A DNA stretch of 64,000 nucleotides from CAZKWG01 sp964615375 (GCA_964615375.1 CAZTOW010000043.1:1-64000); one strand, 5' to 3'. Positions 52,568-61,790 are shown, counted from the first letter of the stretch. Notes: a model not told the origin generated them from the letters alone. Numbers and translations are program-made.

Positions 52568-52614
52568 GACGCCGCCCTCACCGCGTCCGCTTCGCACGCC
52601 GCTCCCCCTCAACC

Positions 52615-53628
52615 TCACCTGCCGGTGAGCCCCGCGCGCTCAGCCCAGCCGATGACCGCGGCCGCCCAGAGCTCGGGCTGCTCCAGCGAGGGCAGGTGTC
52701 CAGCCTCCAGCACGACCAGCTCCGCCTGGAGCTCCGCGGCGAGCGGCTCGACCAGCGCGAGGGGCGCGAGGAGATCGTGACGTCCTTGGACGAAGAGCGC
52801 CGGGACCTCGAGCCGGGTGACGCTCCGCCCGAGCGCCTCGGCGCGGACCGCGGAGGCCAGCGCCGCGCTGCTCTCCGCCACACAGGGGACGTACCGGATC
52901 CGGTCCCAGACCGTGTGCTCGGGACCGAAGAGGAGACGGGGAAGGAAGGGCAGCAGGGCCACCGGCCGGTGTACGAGGTGCCCCTCTCGCTGGAGCGCGC
53001 GGCGCAGCCGCCCGACGTCCCGAGGGTCCACGAGCGGGGGGATCAGCCCGGTCAGAGCGTCGAGGGTCTCCTGGTCCCCGCGCGCGACGGCCTCCGCGCG
53101 CGCCACCTCCAACGCCACGCGCTCGCCCTCGGACACATCGACGACCTGACTCTCGCCGATCCACCCCGACACGCGCTCGGGGTGCTCCGCCGCCAACGGG
53201 AGGCCCAGCAGGCTGCCGAAGGAGGCGCCCGCCAGCAGGACCCGCTCCACCCCGAAGCGCTCGCGCAGCGCGTCGATGACCAGCAGCGCGTCCTCCCGCA
53301 AGGCGGTGAGCGTGGCGGGTCGGGGCTCCCCCCCGCACGAGCGCCCCGCGCCCGGCTGGTCCCAGTGGACCACGACGAAATGCTCCTCCAACGCCGCATG
53401 CAGCCGTGGGGCCAGGAAAGGGATGGGCACCCCCGGCCCCCCATGCAGGAAGAGCAGGACCGGCGCCTGACGGTCCGCGCCGCGCAGGAGGATCTGTTGA
53501 GGCTGGCCGCGGATGGAGACCACCTCCATCGCGTGGATCGGCGCGGGCCCGCCGCGCGGCGGCGTCCAGGCGGGCATGAGCAGCCAAGCCAGGGCCAGGA
53601 TCAGGAGGGCGAGCCGCGAGCGCCTCAC
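52615..53628 (-). CDS. alpha/beta hydrolase, proline-iminopeptidase-like
   Basis: A 337-residue hydrolase with an N-terminal membrane segment (RRSRLALLILALAWLL), probably an uncleaved signal anchor. Motifs: LLFLHGGPGVPIPFLAPRL (HGGPG oxyanion motif of the proline iminopeptidase group), VVVHWDQPGAGRS, the nucleophile elbow AGASFGSLLGLPLA, the acid in FVQGRHDLLAP and the base in LEAGHLPSLEQPE. It could be an aminopeptidase or a C-C/ester hydrolase. The GTG start at 53628, with GAGG eight bases before it, puts the anchor at the N-terminus; an ATG at 53733 would overlap nothing and is possible. It follows the endopeptidase gene on the same strand. Confidence 0.75.
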   Translation of the reverse strand: MRRSRLALLILALAWLLMPAWTPPRGGPAPIHAMEVVSIRGQPQQILLRGADRQAPVLLFLHGGPGVPIPFLAPRLHAALEEHFVVVHWDQPGAGRSCGGEPRPATLTALREDALLVIDALRERFGVERVLLAGASFGSLLGLPLAAEHPERVSGWIGESQVVDVSEGERVALEVARAEAVARGDQETLDALTGLIPPLVDPRDVGRLRRALQREGHLVHRPVALLPFLPRLLFGPEHTVWDRIRYVPCVAESSAALASAVRAEALGRSVTRLEVPALFVQGRHDLLAPLALVEPLAAELQAELVVLEAGHLPSLEQPELWAAAVIGWAERAGLTGR

Positions 53629-53707
53629 AGGGCTCGCCTCAGGACGAGCCCCAGCGCCCTGGACGCCGTGACCGACGACGAAAGCCGCATTCAGGCGCCT
53701 CCCCACA

Positions 53708-54775
53708 TCACAAGCACAGGTGGATATGATCATCGTGCCCCGGCGCCCAGCGCGCCTGGGGGACGGCGCGCAGCGCGACCCGGTCGCCGATGAACAGATC
53801 AGTGACCGGCTGCGCCTCGACCACCCAACGCAGAAACGCGATCGTGAGCTCCCGATCATAGCCCCCCATCACGCCGGGCCGGTCGTCGGGCCGGTTCCAC
53901 CAGGCCTCGTAGCGGGAGCCGTCGTCGCGGAAGAGCCGCACGTCCACGCAGGTCCCGGCGTGGTGGTCCTTGTGGCCGAGCGGGTCGGGGAGCACGTCCT
54001 CGAACCAGGCCAGGTCGCCGAGCTGCAGCAGGCAGGTCTCGGGCGCGGCGACGGCGTTGGGGCAGGCGCGGGCCCAGCCGGCGGCCAGGTCCAGGAGCTG
54101 GACGAGGGTGTCGGGCCGGGCCCAGATGTCGCTCCAGACGGGATCTGCGCCCAGGAAGTGAGCGTAGCTCGGCCGCCCCTCCACCTCGCCGCCCAGCCAG
54201 CGGACGGCCTTCTGTCGGCGCTCGGGGGTGTCCAGGCGCTCCTGTACGAAGGCCGCCTCCAGCTCCGCCTGGCTCAACGCGACCGGCAGGGGCAGGCCCA
54301 CGAAGCCGCTGCCCGTGACGGGCACGTCGGCGAGGTTGAGTGGACCAAAGTGCGCCTCGTAGGCGTCGCGTACCAGCATCGCGTCTCTCAACATCTCCGC
54401 GCTCATCGGCTGCAGCACGCCCATCGCCGCCCGGCTCAGCGCCGCCCCGTCGGCTGTCCAGCTCTCGCAGAGCCCGCCCAGCGCCACGAGCTCTCCCCTG
54501 CGCAGCGGCCAGGCGTCCGCCTGGACCAGGAGCTGGTTCTCCGGCGGCCGGAGCGCGTCCGGCGCCACGCAGCCGCGCGCTCCCAGAGGAGGGGCGTCGA
54601 GGGTGGACGTGGACCAGCGCGGCACGGAGAGCAGCTCCACCGCCACGCTCCCGTCCGCGCAGGAGCCATCGGCCACCACCAGAGAACCTCGCGGAAGCTC
54701 CGAGCCCCGCTCCGCGGACAGCGCCACCGTGAGGGCCAGGTCCAGGGGGGCGATCTCCAGCAGCGAGCAGCGCAT
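53708..54775 (-). CDS. MepA-like (M74/LAS) murein endopeptidase family protein
   Basis: A 355-residue protein. The C-terminal third has the zinc-peptidase motifs of the LAS group: HKDHHAGTCVDVRLFRDDG (H..H....D ligand pattern), YDRELTIAFLRWVVEAQ, and the final WAPGHDDHIHLCL (HxDHxH). In penicillin-insensitive murein endopeptidase MepA these residues bind zinc and cut peptidoglycan cross-links. The N-terminal 200 residues are extra and contain paired Cys (GSCADGS, ARGCVAPD, GGLCESW), so the protein acts outside the cytoplasm. No clear signal peptide is visible from the ATG at 54775, though an upstream start in the 54776-54958 frame could add one. Confidence 0.65.
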   Translation of the reverse strand: MRCSLLEIAPLDLALTVALSAERGSELPRGSLVVADGSCADGSVAVELLSVPRWSTSTLDAPPLGARGCVAPDALRPPENQLLVQADAWPLRRGELVALGGLCESWTADGAALSRAAMGVLQPMSAEMLRDAMLVRDAYEAHFGPLNLADVPVTGSGFVGLPLPVALSQAELEAAFVQERLDTPERRQKAVRWLGGEVEGRPSYAHFLGADPVWSDIWARPDTLVQLLDLAAGWARACPNAVAAPETCLLQLGDLAWFEDVLPDPLGHKDHHAGTCVDVRLFRDDGSRYEAWWNRPDDRPGVMGGYDRELTIAFLRWVVEAQPVTDLFIGDRVALRAVPQARWAPGHDDHIHLCL

Positions 54776-55227
54776 GGGTGAATCTATCCTCGGCGCGAGG
54801 GTGTCGCCCACTGCCGCGGCGCCATCGCGCGAGCGGCGCTCACGACGTCGTGGATGCCAGGCGCATTCCATCTCTGCCGACACGACGACCTCTTCGACGA
54901 GCTTAGGACACGGTAGGAGGGGCCGAGCAGGGGGCGTCCATCCACGCGGCGCGCGCACATCTGGGCGGCGCGCGCACGTCCGGGCGGCTCGGGTCCCGAT
55001 GCATCAGGCGAGCCAGGCGCGGAATCACCACCTTATACACGGAGAATTCTCAATAGGCAGCCACGACGGGGCGCGCTCCGACGGCTGGCACGCCTCGTGC
55101 ATCTGTGGCCCATGGGTCGGCCGTCCCTTCAGACGCCGCTCACAGTCACCATCTCCTCGCCATCACGAGGAGCAGATCAGGTCTCTGCGAGACCCACAAC
55201 ACGCAATCCACCCAACAGGAGACCGCC
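54776..55227. other. 452-base gap between divergent genes
   Basis: No convincing gene is found. It holds a 19-bp tandem repeat (54946-54983, entered separately), an AT-richer patch around 55028-55055 (ttatacacggagaattctc) that may contain a promoter for the plus-strand gene, and AGGAG just before its start codon at 55228. Confidence 0.5.
54946..54983. repeat. 19-bp tandem duplication in an intergenic region
   Basis: Two adjacent copies of a 19-base unit (gcggcgcgcgcacatctgg and gcggcgcgcgcacgtccgg) match at 17 of 19 positions, followed by a partial third copy. It may be a simple slippage repeat or a duplicated binding site in this divergent promoter region. Confidence 0.7.
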
Positions 55228-56328
55228 ATGAGAACGAACACCCCCGATGCCCCGTCCCATCGAGACGCGCCCTCGCTCGTGCTGGATCAGGTCGTGCAGC
55301 GAGGAGGCTACTGGGAGCGGCAGTGCCGCCTCCTGCGCTCCTCCGGTCAGGAGGTCAGGTTCCGCGTCGCCAAAGATGCTACGACAGGGACGCTCTCAGC
55401 CTCCATCGTCGTGGCAGGTCACGCCATGGCCGTCTCGTCCGAGCGAGCACACGGCGGCCATCAAGAGCCCAGCCTGCGCGTCGGCGTTACCTTCGACGAT
55501 CACGTCAGCGACTTCGTCATCGAGTCCACGCCACCGCAGACACGACAGCTCTATCGCCCAAGCTTCCTCCGCCTGCAGGAGGCAATGAACGACGCCGGGG
55601 TCGTCCAGGAGCTGAATCAGGTCCGAGTGGAGCTCGCCGAGGCCAGCGCTGAGGAGCTCTCGGACCTGCTGACCCCCTTCGTGGTGATCGCCCTCGCCCA
55701 GCAGCTCTCGTTCACGGACGAGGAGGCCGCTCAGGGTCCACGGTACCTGGGCGTACACGATCCCCTCACCCTCCATCGCAGCCTGGCAGCCGTGGTGCAC
55801 CTGCTGCAGGTTGCGTCCGGTGGTCCGGTCATCGGACCAGCCCCAGCCCCCATTCCGGTCCCGGGCGATGGCCCCCCTCCCGCCGGCCCTGCGCTCGCGG
55901 CGCGCATCACGACGCTCACGCCTGCCGGACAGACGCTCGTGTCCTCGGCGTTCACGACCTACGGTCCGGGCTCCAACTTCAAGCGCGCCGCCTCCTTCAC
56001 GCCCGCTGGATGGGCCCCCACCGGCGTGGTCAATGGGCTAGGAGCGCTGACGTATTATCAGTATTCGCGCTCCGTCTCCGTCACCATCGAGACCTGCGCG
56101 TTGAGTGAGCTGTGCGTCGTCTATCGCTGTCCGGGATCCTGCTGGGGGACGAACGACACAACCATCTGCGAGACCTACGCCACAGTGGTCGCGACGAAGA
56201 CCGTGACGTACACCGAGCTCCGCATGGTGTGGGCTCCCGATTACAGCCCCACAGGGACCAGGTTCCCACCCGTACCCCCCCCACCCAACGCGGTCCCCGT
56301 GCTCGCGAACCTCTCTCCGGCGCCCTGA
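55228..56328 (+). CDS. hypothetical protein
   Basis: A 366-residue protein without a recognised family. The N-terminal 120 residues are beta-rich (GGYWERQCRLLRSSGQEVRF, RVGVTFDDHVSDFVIEST), a helical part follows (LQEAMNDAGVVQELNQVRVE), then a Pro/Ala-rich linker and a Cys-rich C-terminal region (ETCALSELCVVYRCPGSC, TTICETY) ending in Pro-rich sequence. No signal peptide is seen, although the Cys-rich end suggests disulfides. AGGAG lies 9 bases before the ATG at 55228. It stands alone between divergent and unrelated genes. Confidence 0.6.
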   Translation: MRTNTPDAPSHRDAPSLVLDQVVQRGGYWERQCRLLRSSGQEVRFRVAKDATTGTLSASIVVAGHAMAVSSERAHGGHQEPSLRVGVTFDDHVSDFVIESTPPQTRQLYRPSFLRLQEAMNDAGVVQELNQVRVELAEASAEELSDLLTPFVVIALAQQLSFTDEEAAQGPRYLGVHDPLTLHRSLAAVVHLLQVASGGPVIGPAPAPIPVPGDGPPPAGPALAARITTLTPAGQTLVSSAFTTYGPGSNFKRAASFTPAGWAPTGVVNGLGALTYYQYSRSVSVTIETCALSELCVVYRCPGSCWGTNDTTICETYATVVATKTVTYTELRMVWAPDYSPTGTRFPPVPPPPNAVPVLANLSPAP

Positions 56329-56391
56329 CCCCGCCCCGTCCCGCGCGCAGGCTCGCTCCAGGGTGTTACCGGAGGCCGGTGAGGTGCGAGG

Positions 56392-57576
56392 ATGGACGAG
56401 CGGAAGCTGCGCGCGTGGTGGTGGGCCCGGCAGGGCCTGGACGGCTCGCTGGAGGGCGCCTCGGCCGCCGCGGCGCTGGAGCGGTCCGGCTGGATGCGCT
56501 CGGTGGGCGGGGCGGGGCCCTACCTGGGCCTCTTCGCTCGCGCCGGGCTCGGACGGGCGGCGGTGGACGAGGCCGCCTCCCGGCTGGAGATCCACGAGCT
56601 CCCCAGCGCCCGCGGCTGCACCTACGTCCTGCCGGCCCGGGACTTCGAGCTGGGGCTGCGCCTCGGCCAGCCCTTCGGCTCCGCCGCCGAGATCGCCACG
56701 GCGAAGAAGCACCTGGGGGTGACCGAAGAGGAGCTCGCCCGGCTCAACGCCGCGGTGCTCGCCGCGCTGGAGGGCGGGCCGCTGGACCCCCGGCAGCTCA
56801 AAGACGCGCTGGGCGACGCGGTGCGCGGCCTCGGGCCGGAGGGCAAGAAGCGCGGTCAGACCACCACCCTGCCGCTGGCGCTCGGCTGGCTCCAGTCCCA
56901 GGGGCAGATCCGCCGCGTGCCGCTGGACGGTCGGCTGGACCGGCAGCGCTACGCCTACGCCCGCTGGTCCGAGGCGCTGCCCGCCCGTGACCCGCAGGAC
57001 GACCTCCGGGACCTGGCGGGGCGCTACTTCGGCTGGGTGGGCACGGCGACGCTGGCGCAATTCCAGGCCTTCTCCGGCTTCGGGGCCAAGGCCGTGCGCG
57101 CGGCCCTGGAGTCCCTCGGCCTCGGGCCGCTCAGCCCTGGAGACCCGCGGCTGATCCTGCCCGAGGACCGCGCGGCGCTCGAGTCCTTCGCGGTCCCCGA
57201 GGCCCCGCGCCCGCGCTTCCTCTCCAACCTCGACGGCCTGCTGCTGCACCGGCGCGAGGTGGCGCCCCTGCTCGACCCGGCCGACCGCGAGCGCCCGATA
57301 TGGACGGAGAAGGGCAGCCAGGCGGGGGGCGCGCTGGTGGACCTGTCCCACCAGGCCATCGTCGACCGCGGTCGCCTGATCGGGCTCTGGGACTACGACG
57401 GCCTGAGCGGCGAGCTGGTCTGGGCCACCTTCGACGCGCCCGACGCGGCGGTCCGCGCGGAGGCCGAGCGGGTCGAGGCCTGGATCCGGGTGGACCTGGG
57501 CGACGTGCGCTCCTTCAGCCTGGACAGCCCGGAGTCCCGCAAGCCCAGGCTGGACGCCATCCGCGCCCTGCGTTGA
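56392..57576 (+). CDS. winged-helix DNA-binding domain protein (HTH_42 family)
   Basis: A 394-residue protein of the HTH_42/DUF1006 type. The start LRAWWWARQGLDGSLEGASA matches the family opening 'xxxxRQGLxx', GPYLGLFARAGLGRAAVDEA and LEIHELPSARGCTYVLPARD follow, and the C-terminal part with GRYFGWVGTATLAQFQAFSG, LSNLDGLLLHRREVAPLLD and the closing beta strands VDRGRLIGLWDYDG is as expected. E. coli YcaQ of this family is a DNA glycosylase for interstrand crosslinks, so a DNA-repair function is plausible here too. The length is normal. The ATG at 56392 is preceded by GAGGTGCGAGG. Confidence 0.85.
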   Translation: MDERKLRAWWWARQGLDGSLEGASAAAALERSGWMRSVGGAGPYLGLFARAGLGRAAVDEAASRLEIHELPSARGCTYVLPARDFELGLRLGQPFGSAAEIATAKKHLGVTEEELARLNAAVLAALEGGPLDPRQLKDALGDAVRGLGPEGKKRGQTTTLPLALGWLQSQGQIRRVPLDGRLDRQRYAYARWSEALPARDPQDDLRDLAGRYFGWVGTATLAQFQAFSGFGAKAVRAALESLGLGPLSPGDPRLILPEDRAALESFAVPEAPRPRFLSNLDGLLLHRREVAPLLDPADRERPIWTEKGSQAGGALVDLSHQAIVDRGRLIGLWDYDGLSGELVWATFDAPDAAVRAEAERVEAWIRVDLGDVRSFSLDSPESRKPRLDAIRALR

Positions 57577-57597
57577 GGGGGCCTGTCGAGGCCCTCC

Positions 57598-59064
57598 TCA
57601 GCCGCCGACGTCGAACAGGTACACCGCGCCGGCGAAGCCGCCCCCCAGGCGGTCGTTGCGCGCGCCGACCACGAGCTCCGGCCCGCGGTCACCGCCCAGG
57701 TCCGCGGCGAGGTCCACGGCGCTGCCGAAGGCGTCCCCCTCGACGGCGCCGAGCGCGGCGCGGGCAGCGCTGGCCTCGACCACGCCGGGCTCGAAGGGGC
57801 CTGAGAACAGCCAGACCCCGCCGGTCTCCTCCCCTTCGCGCTCGGCCCAGGGGGCGCCGATGGCCAGGTCCACGGCGCCGTCCCCGTCCACGTCCATCGG
57901 CGAGGACAGGGCGTAGCCGAAGTTGTCCCCCTCGGCGACGCCCTCGAAGCGGACGCGGCTGGCCTCGGCGACGGAGCCCAGGGGCACGGTCGGGCTCAAC
58001 AGGTAGACCTGCCCCGCGCCGAGCGTGTCGGCGGAGACGAGCAGATCGTCGCGCCCGTCGCCGTCCGCATCGGGCACGCCACGCAGGGGGCTGCCCGTGT
58101 ACGCGCCCTCGGCCTCGCCGTAGAGGGTGCTGTCCGCGTCCGACACCGACCAGTCGCCCTCGGGCACCGGGCCGAAGAACACAGCGACCTTCCCGGCGTT
58201 CAAGCCCATGGTCTGGTCGCCGCTGGCCCCCAGCGCGAGGTCAGCGAGGCCGTCGCCGTCCAGGTCGCGATCTCCGGACATGGCGTCCCCCACGAAGTCC
58301 CCGGAGCCGAAGGCCCCGTGCGGCGGCGGCGGCGGGCTGACCGTCCCCCCCGTGTCGGCGCCCGTGTCCTCGGGCAGCGCGGAGCTGCCGAGCCCGGTGA
58401 TCGTGGTGGCCGCGTCCGCGAGGCCGTAGCGCTCGCCGAGGATCGGGCCGGCGACGACGTAGACCCGCCCGCCGCCGCCCGCCGCCCCGTCGTAGCCTGA
58501 GGCGCCGATGAGCAGATCGACCTCGCCGTCCCCCGTGAGATCGGCGGCGCTCTCCAGGGAGACCCCGGCGTAGTCGCCCGCCGTCTCGCCCAGCCACACG
58601 GCGTCGGCGGCGAGATCCAGGCGGGTCGAGCCCGGCGTCAGCGGGCCCGCCAGGAGGTAGACCTTGCCCGCGTTGGCGCCGACCTCGGAGCTGCCGATGG
58701 ATCCGACCAGGACGTCCGCCAGGCCGTCGCCGCTGAGGTCCGGGGCCGCGGCCACGCCATAGCCGGCGTAGTCCGTGTCCAGCTCGCCCGTCAGGCAGGC
58801 GGCCTCGCGCGCGTCCAGGGCCGCCGTCTCCACCGTGAGTGGACCGAACAGGGCGCACACCCGGTTGCCCAGGTAGGCGGCCACCAGCAGGTCCCCGTCC
58901 CCGTCCCCGTCGAGATCGCCCGCGGCCCGCGCCGCGTTGCCCAGCGCGTCGGCCGGCGCGCCGAGGACGCTGGCCCAGGCGACGAGCCCGGTCGATGGGG
59001 CCGTGTCGTCCACCGGCTCGGACGGGCCCTTGTCCCCCACGCATGCCAGGAGCAGGGCCAGCAT
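57598..59064 (-). CDS. FG-GAP repeat (integrin-like propeller) lipoprotein
   Basis: A 488-residue lipoprotein (MLALLLAC, lipobox Cys8) with a short acidic linker. About seven FG-GAP repeats fill the rest, each with a calcium-type loop such as GDLDGDGDGDLLVAAY, DLSGDGLADVLVGS, DLTGDGEVDLLIGAS, DRDLDGDGLADLALGAS, DADGDGRDDLLVSA and DVDGDGAVDLAIGAPW. These form a seven-bladed calcium-binding beta-propeller, probably on the cell surface. A Pro-rich insertion (TVSPPPPPHGAF) breaks the repeats in the middle. Its ATG overlaps the stop of the upstream lipoprotein gene (TGATG), so the two are co-expressed. Confidence 0.88.
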   Translation of the reverse strand: MLALLLACVGDKGPSEPVDDTAPSTGLVAWASVLGAPADALGNAARAAGDLDGDGDGDLLVAAYLGNRVCALFGPLTVETAALDAREAACLTGELDTDYAGYGVAAAPDLSGDGLADVLVGSIGSSEVGANAGKVYLLAGPLTPGSTRLDLAADAVWLGETAGDYAGVSLESAADLTGDGEVDLLIGASGYDGAAGGGGRVYVVAGPILGERYGLADAATTITGLGSSALPEDTGADTGGTVSPPPPPHGAFGSGDFVGDAMSGDRDLDGDGLADLALGASGDQTMGLNAGKVAVFFGPVPEGDWSVSDADSTLYGEAEGAYTGSPLRGVPDADGDGRDDLLVSADTLGAGQVYLLSPTVPLGSVAEASRVRFEGVAEGDNFGYALSSPMDVDGDGAVDLAIGAPWAEREGEETGGVWLFSGPFEPGVVEASAARAALGAVEGDAFGSAVDLAADLGGDRGPELVVGARNDRLGGGFAGAVYLFDVGG

Positions 59065-60161
59065 CAGGGGTCGATCCGGTACACGCCGGAGCCGTTGTCG
59101 ATGACCCACAGCGCGCCGTCCGGCCCGATCTCGACGCCATACAGCCGCTCGGGGCCGAAGCCCGTGTCGAGCTGGCGCAGGATGTTGCCCTCCAGGTCCA
59201 GCTCGTACAGCATCCCCGTGCCCCACTCGCCCACGATCAGGCGGTCCTCCCACATCGCCAGCGGGCCGGGCCGGTCGAGGCCCGAGATGAGCACGCCCCA
59301 GTCGGCGCCCTCCCACTCCTCGTGGACCACGCCGGGGTCGTTGGCCCGCAGCTTGTCCCCTGCCTGCCCCGAGTCGATGTCCAGCCAGAGCACCCGCCCG
59401 TCGCCCGTGTCCGCGGCGTACAGGACGCGCGCCTCGCGGTCGATGACGAGGTGACCGGGCGCCTCCTCCACCCGGGTCATGACGGGCTCGACGAAGCGCG
59501 CCACGATGCCGTCGTAGTGCTCGTCCATGCCGATGCCGTGGTCCCGCTGGAAGTCGTGGCGCACCAGCGCGCTGTTCTCGCCGTCGAAGACCCAGTAGAT
59601 GTTCTCGTCCTCCCAGGCGATGCCGACGCAGTACGGGCTCTCGTGCGACATGTCCAGGTGGCTGCCCAGCCCGATGGGGTTCTCCACCCCGAACACGTTG
59701 AGATCCGTGGACCACAGGACCGGGCCCATGTACCCGTTGCCGCGCGTGCGATCGTTGTAGGTGTTGTTCGACTCGCCGCAGCTCCCGAACTGCACCCCGT
59801 CGTCGAAGGAGAGCGCGGCCGTCTCCTCCATGAAGTGCGAGGCGTAACCGTCCTTCAGGCGGTCATGGCTCTGCTCCTCCGTGCCGGGGTCGAAGATGAC
59901 GAAGGTGCGATCATCGTCCCGATTGGCGACCCAGAGGTTGCCGCTGGCGTCGAAGCCGAGGTCGCGCGGGTCGTCCAGGTCGTCGTCCGGCCCGAGGACG
60001 AAGGTCCAGCCGACGGACCCGGGCGTGCCGTCCCCCGTGCCGATGGGGGACCAGGGCGGCGCGGCGCTGTCGCCGGTGTCCGCGGTGTCGGCGGCCTCTT
60101 TGTCGGCAGTGGGTCCGGTACAGGCGGCGACCAGGAGGAGCAGGGCTCGACAGGGGAACAT
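59064..60161 (-). CDS. NHL-like/PQQ-type propeller lipoprotein
   Basis: A 365-residue lipoprotein: MFPCRALLLLVAAC has a lipobox (Cys14), followed by an acidic linker ADTADTGDSAAP. The rest is a repeated propeller with units of the form DPRDLGFDASGNLWVANRDD, RVLYAADTGDGRVLWLDID, GMLYELDLEGNILRQLD and YGVEIGPDGALWVIDNGSG, like NHL or sugar-dehydrogenase/lactonase folds. No catalytic residues are assigned. It is co-transcribed with the FG-GAP lipoprotein. The upstream 171 bases (60162-60332) hold no gene. Confidence 0.78.
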   Translation of the reverse strand: MFPCRALLLLVAACTGPTADKEAADTADTGDSAAPPWSPIGTGDGTPGSVGWTFVLGPDDDLDDPRDLGFDASGNLWVANRDDDRTFVIFDPGTEEQSHDRLKDGYASHFMEETAALSFDDGVQFGSCGESNNTYNDRTRGNGYMGPVLWSTDLNVFGVENPIGLGSHLDMSHESPYCVGIAWEDENIYWVFDGENSALVRHDFQRDHGIGMDEHYDGIVARFVEPVMTRVEEAPGHLVIDREARVLYAADTGDGRVLWLDIDSGQAGDKLRANDPGVVHEEWEGADWGVLISGLDRPGPLAMWEDRLIVGEWGTGMLYELDLEGNILRQLDTGFGPERLYGVEIGPDGALWVIDNGSGVYRIDP

Positions 60162-60332
60162 GGGGACTCCGTGGGCAGGTTGGGGCTGGGGGCGTGGTCG
60201 CATGCGCGACGGCGGCGTCGTGTGGGACGGGTGGACGGGACGTCGAGAGGCGACTCGACGCGAGCGCCGCTCGGTGGGAGCGCTCACGCGGCGCTCGAGC
60301 AGAGACCGACCAGGGCGCCGGCGGCGCCCGCC

Positions 60333-60710
60333 TCACACGGTGGCGTTCGGAGGCGGCGTGGGGGGAGCAGCGGCCCAGATCAGGGGGGCCAGCGGCTCCG
60401 TCGGCCGCGGGTGGTCGGTGGCCGCGTCCGAGACGGCTCGGCCCGGGATCGCCCAGGGCAGGCCCTCCAGGAAGCAGGGTTGCTCCACCATCAGGCTGAT
60501 CGCCGTCACGGACGAGCTGGGGTGACACCCGCAGGCGTGCTGCGCGGTCCCGCAGCCTCGCTCCACGCGATCCGAGGCCCCCTCGACCGCATGCGTCGTC
60601 GCCCCAGGGTGGGCGAAGGAGGCCGCCTGCTCGACCAGCGCGGACAGGCCGGGGACGAGCCCGAGCGCGAGCACGAGGACGAGCAGGGTCTGGAGCGCGC
60701 GCCGGATCAC
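60333..60710 (-). CDS. small exported protein with Cys/His motif
   Basis: A 125-residue protein starting at GTG 60710, overlapping the stop of the ATP-grasp gene as GTGA. It has an N-terminal hydrophobic helix (LQTLLVLVLALGLVPGL) and a mature part with a CGTAQHACGCH motif, where three Cys and two His could bind a metal. The C-terminus is Pro-rich. No known family is recognised. Its tight coupling to the ligase gene suggests a functional link, for example as a carrier or a substrate of modification. Confidence 0.5.
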   Translation of the reverse strand: MIRRALQTLLVLVLALGLVPGLSALVEQAASFAHPGATTHAVEGASDRVERGCGTAQHACGCHPSSSVTAISLMVEQPCFLEGLPWAIPGRAVSDAATDHPRPTEPLAPLIWAAAPPTPPPNATV

Positions 60711-61663
60711 GGATCGGGCATAGTCCAAGGGGCGGCGGGGCGCAACCCGCGCTCCGTCAGCCTTCGCTCACACAAGGCGGCGATAGCGCCCATGCCGTCG
60801 AGCCCGTGCGCGCGCTCGACGTCGCCGTTGAAGTTGGTGTTCATGTTGATGTCATAGGTGAAGCGCCGGCCCTCCGCGTCCTCCACGAACTCGATGCCCG
60901 CGACGTCGATACGCTGGTCCTGGCAGAAGCGCAGGTAGGCCTGCACCAGCGGGTCCTCTGCCGTCAGCGGAGAGAGCGAGAACTTCGAGGTCTCGCCGAC
61001 GGGGCAGAAGGCGTCGTCGATCTGGCAGGCGTCGGCCGGGCAGAGCAGGAAGCCGCCCTCCGTGCTCGCGCGGATCGCGTAGAGGAAGCGGCCGTCCACG
61101 ATCTCCACCCGGGTGATGAAGGGCTCGGCCGGCGCGATGTAGGCCTGGAGCAGGCTGACGGCGTCGAAGGCGGGCTCGAAGTCGGGCCCGTCGATGTAGC
61201 GGTCGAAGGCGTCGAGATCGTTGAACAGGCGCACCCCCAGGCCCTTTCCGCCCTGGTTGTGCTTGATCAGGAAGGGGAGCTGCATCTGGCGGGCGGCGTC
61301 CCGGAGCCCGGCGGTGCCGACCACCACCCGGGTCCGGGGGGACTGGATCCCCGCTCGGGCGAGCGCGGAGAGCTGGCGGACCTTGCTGACCTCCAGGGCG
61401 AAGGCCGCGCTCCCGTTGATCACAGGGCGATCCCACCGCTCCAGCACGGCCAGCAGCTCGCGGACCTGGTGGACGCCGTCGCCGTTGCCGCGGGTCTGCG
61501 CGGAGGGGCTCATGCGGTTCAGCCACACGCCCTCGGCGGGTGGATCATGGAGGTCGAAGCTGCCTCCGTCACAGAGGTGCTCTGTCCAGGGGAGGCCGCG
61601 GGCCTCCAGGGCGCGACGGAGGGGAGGGAGCCAGTCGTGGTTCTCGTAGAGGATGTGAATCAT
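60707..61663 (-). CDS. RimK-like ATP-grasp ligase
   Basis: A 318-residue enzyme of the ATP-grasp superfamily, RimK/glutathione-synthetase branch. VSKVRQLSALARAGIQSPRT opens the ATP-grasp domain, and PFLIKHNQGGKGLGVRLFND is the lysine plus glycine-rich loop. VSLLQAYIAPAEPFITRVEI holds the Q.Y...E hinge. GIEFVEDAEGRRFTYDINMN carries the Mg-binding Glu/Asp/Asn ending. Members couple an acid to an amine with ATP, for example adding glutamate to a protein C-terminus or making peptide bonds. Substrates are unknown here. The small Cys/His protein is coupled downstream. The start ATG at 61663 is preceded by GAT-rich sequence without a strong ribosome site. Confidence 0.8.
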   Translation of the reverse strand: MIHILYENHDWLPPLRRALEARGLPWTEHLCDGGSFDLHDPPAEGVWLNRMSPSAQTRGNGDGVHQVRELLAVLERWDRPVINGSAAFALEVSKVRQLSALARAGIQSPRTRVVVGTAGLRDAARQMQLPFLIKHNQGGKGLGVRLFNDLDAFDRYIDGPDFEPAFDAVSLLQAYIAPAEPFITRVEIVDGRFLYAIRASTEGGFLLCPADACQIDDAFCPVGETSKFSLSPLTAEDPLVQAYLRFCQDQRIDVAGIEFVEDAEGRRFTYDINMNTNFNGDVERAHGLDGMGAIAALCERRLTERGLRPAAPWTMPDP

Positions 61664-61734
61664 CCCGGCGGGCTATCGCGACCGGAACCTCGGGCAAGAG
61701 AGGTGGCGCTCCGACGTCCCAGAGCGCGTCGATC

Positions 61735-61770
61735 TTGACGGATCCCATTATATGCATATATGTGCATATA
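61735..61770 (+). promoter_or_regulatory. promoter with overlapping AT-rich palindromic operator
   Basis: TTGACG (61735-61740), a 16-base spacer and TATATG (61757-61762) form a good sigma-70 type promoter. Two overlapping palindromes cover the spacer and -10: tatatgcatata (61749-61760, perfect) and tatatgtgcatata (61757-61770, six-base arms with a two-base centre). The next operon encodes an ArsR-type repressor, whose family binds such short AT-rich inverted repeats over the promoter, so autoregulation is likely. Confidence 0.7.
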
Positions 61771-61790
61771 TACACTCACGGAGCTCCCCC

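Noticed and set aside
58839..60857. Plus-strand frame of 672 codons opposite two lipoproteins
   Set aside because: The minus strand holds a lipobox, propeller repeats and coupled starts; the plus product has none.
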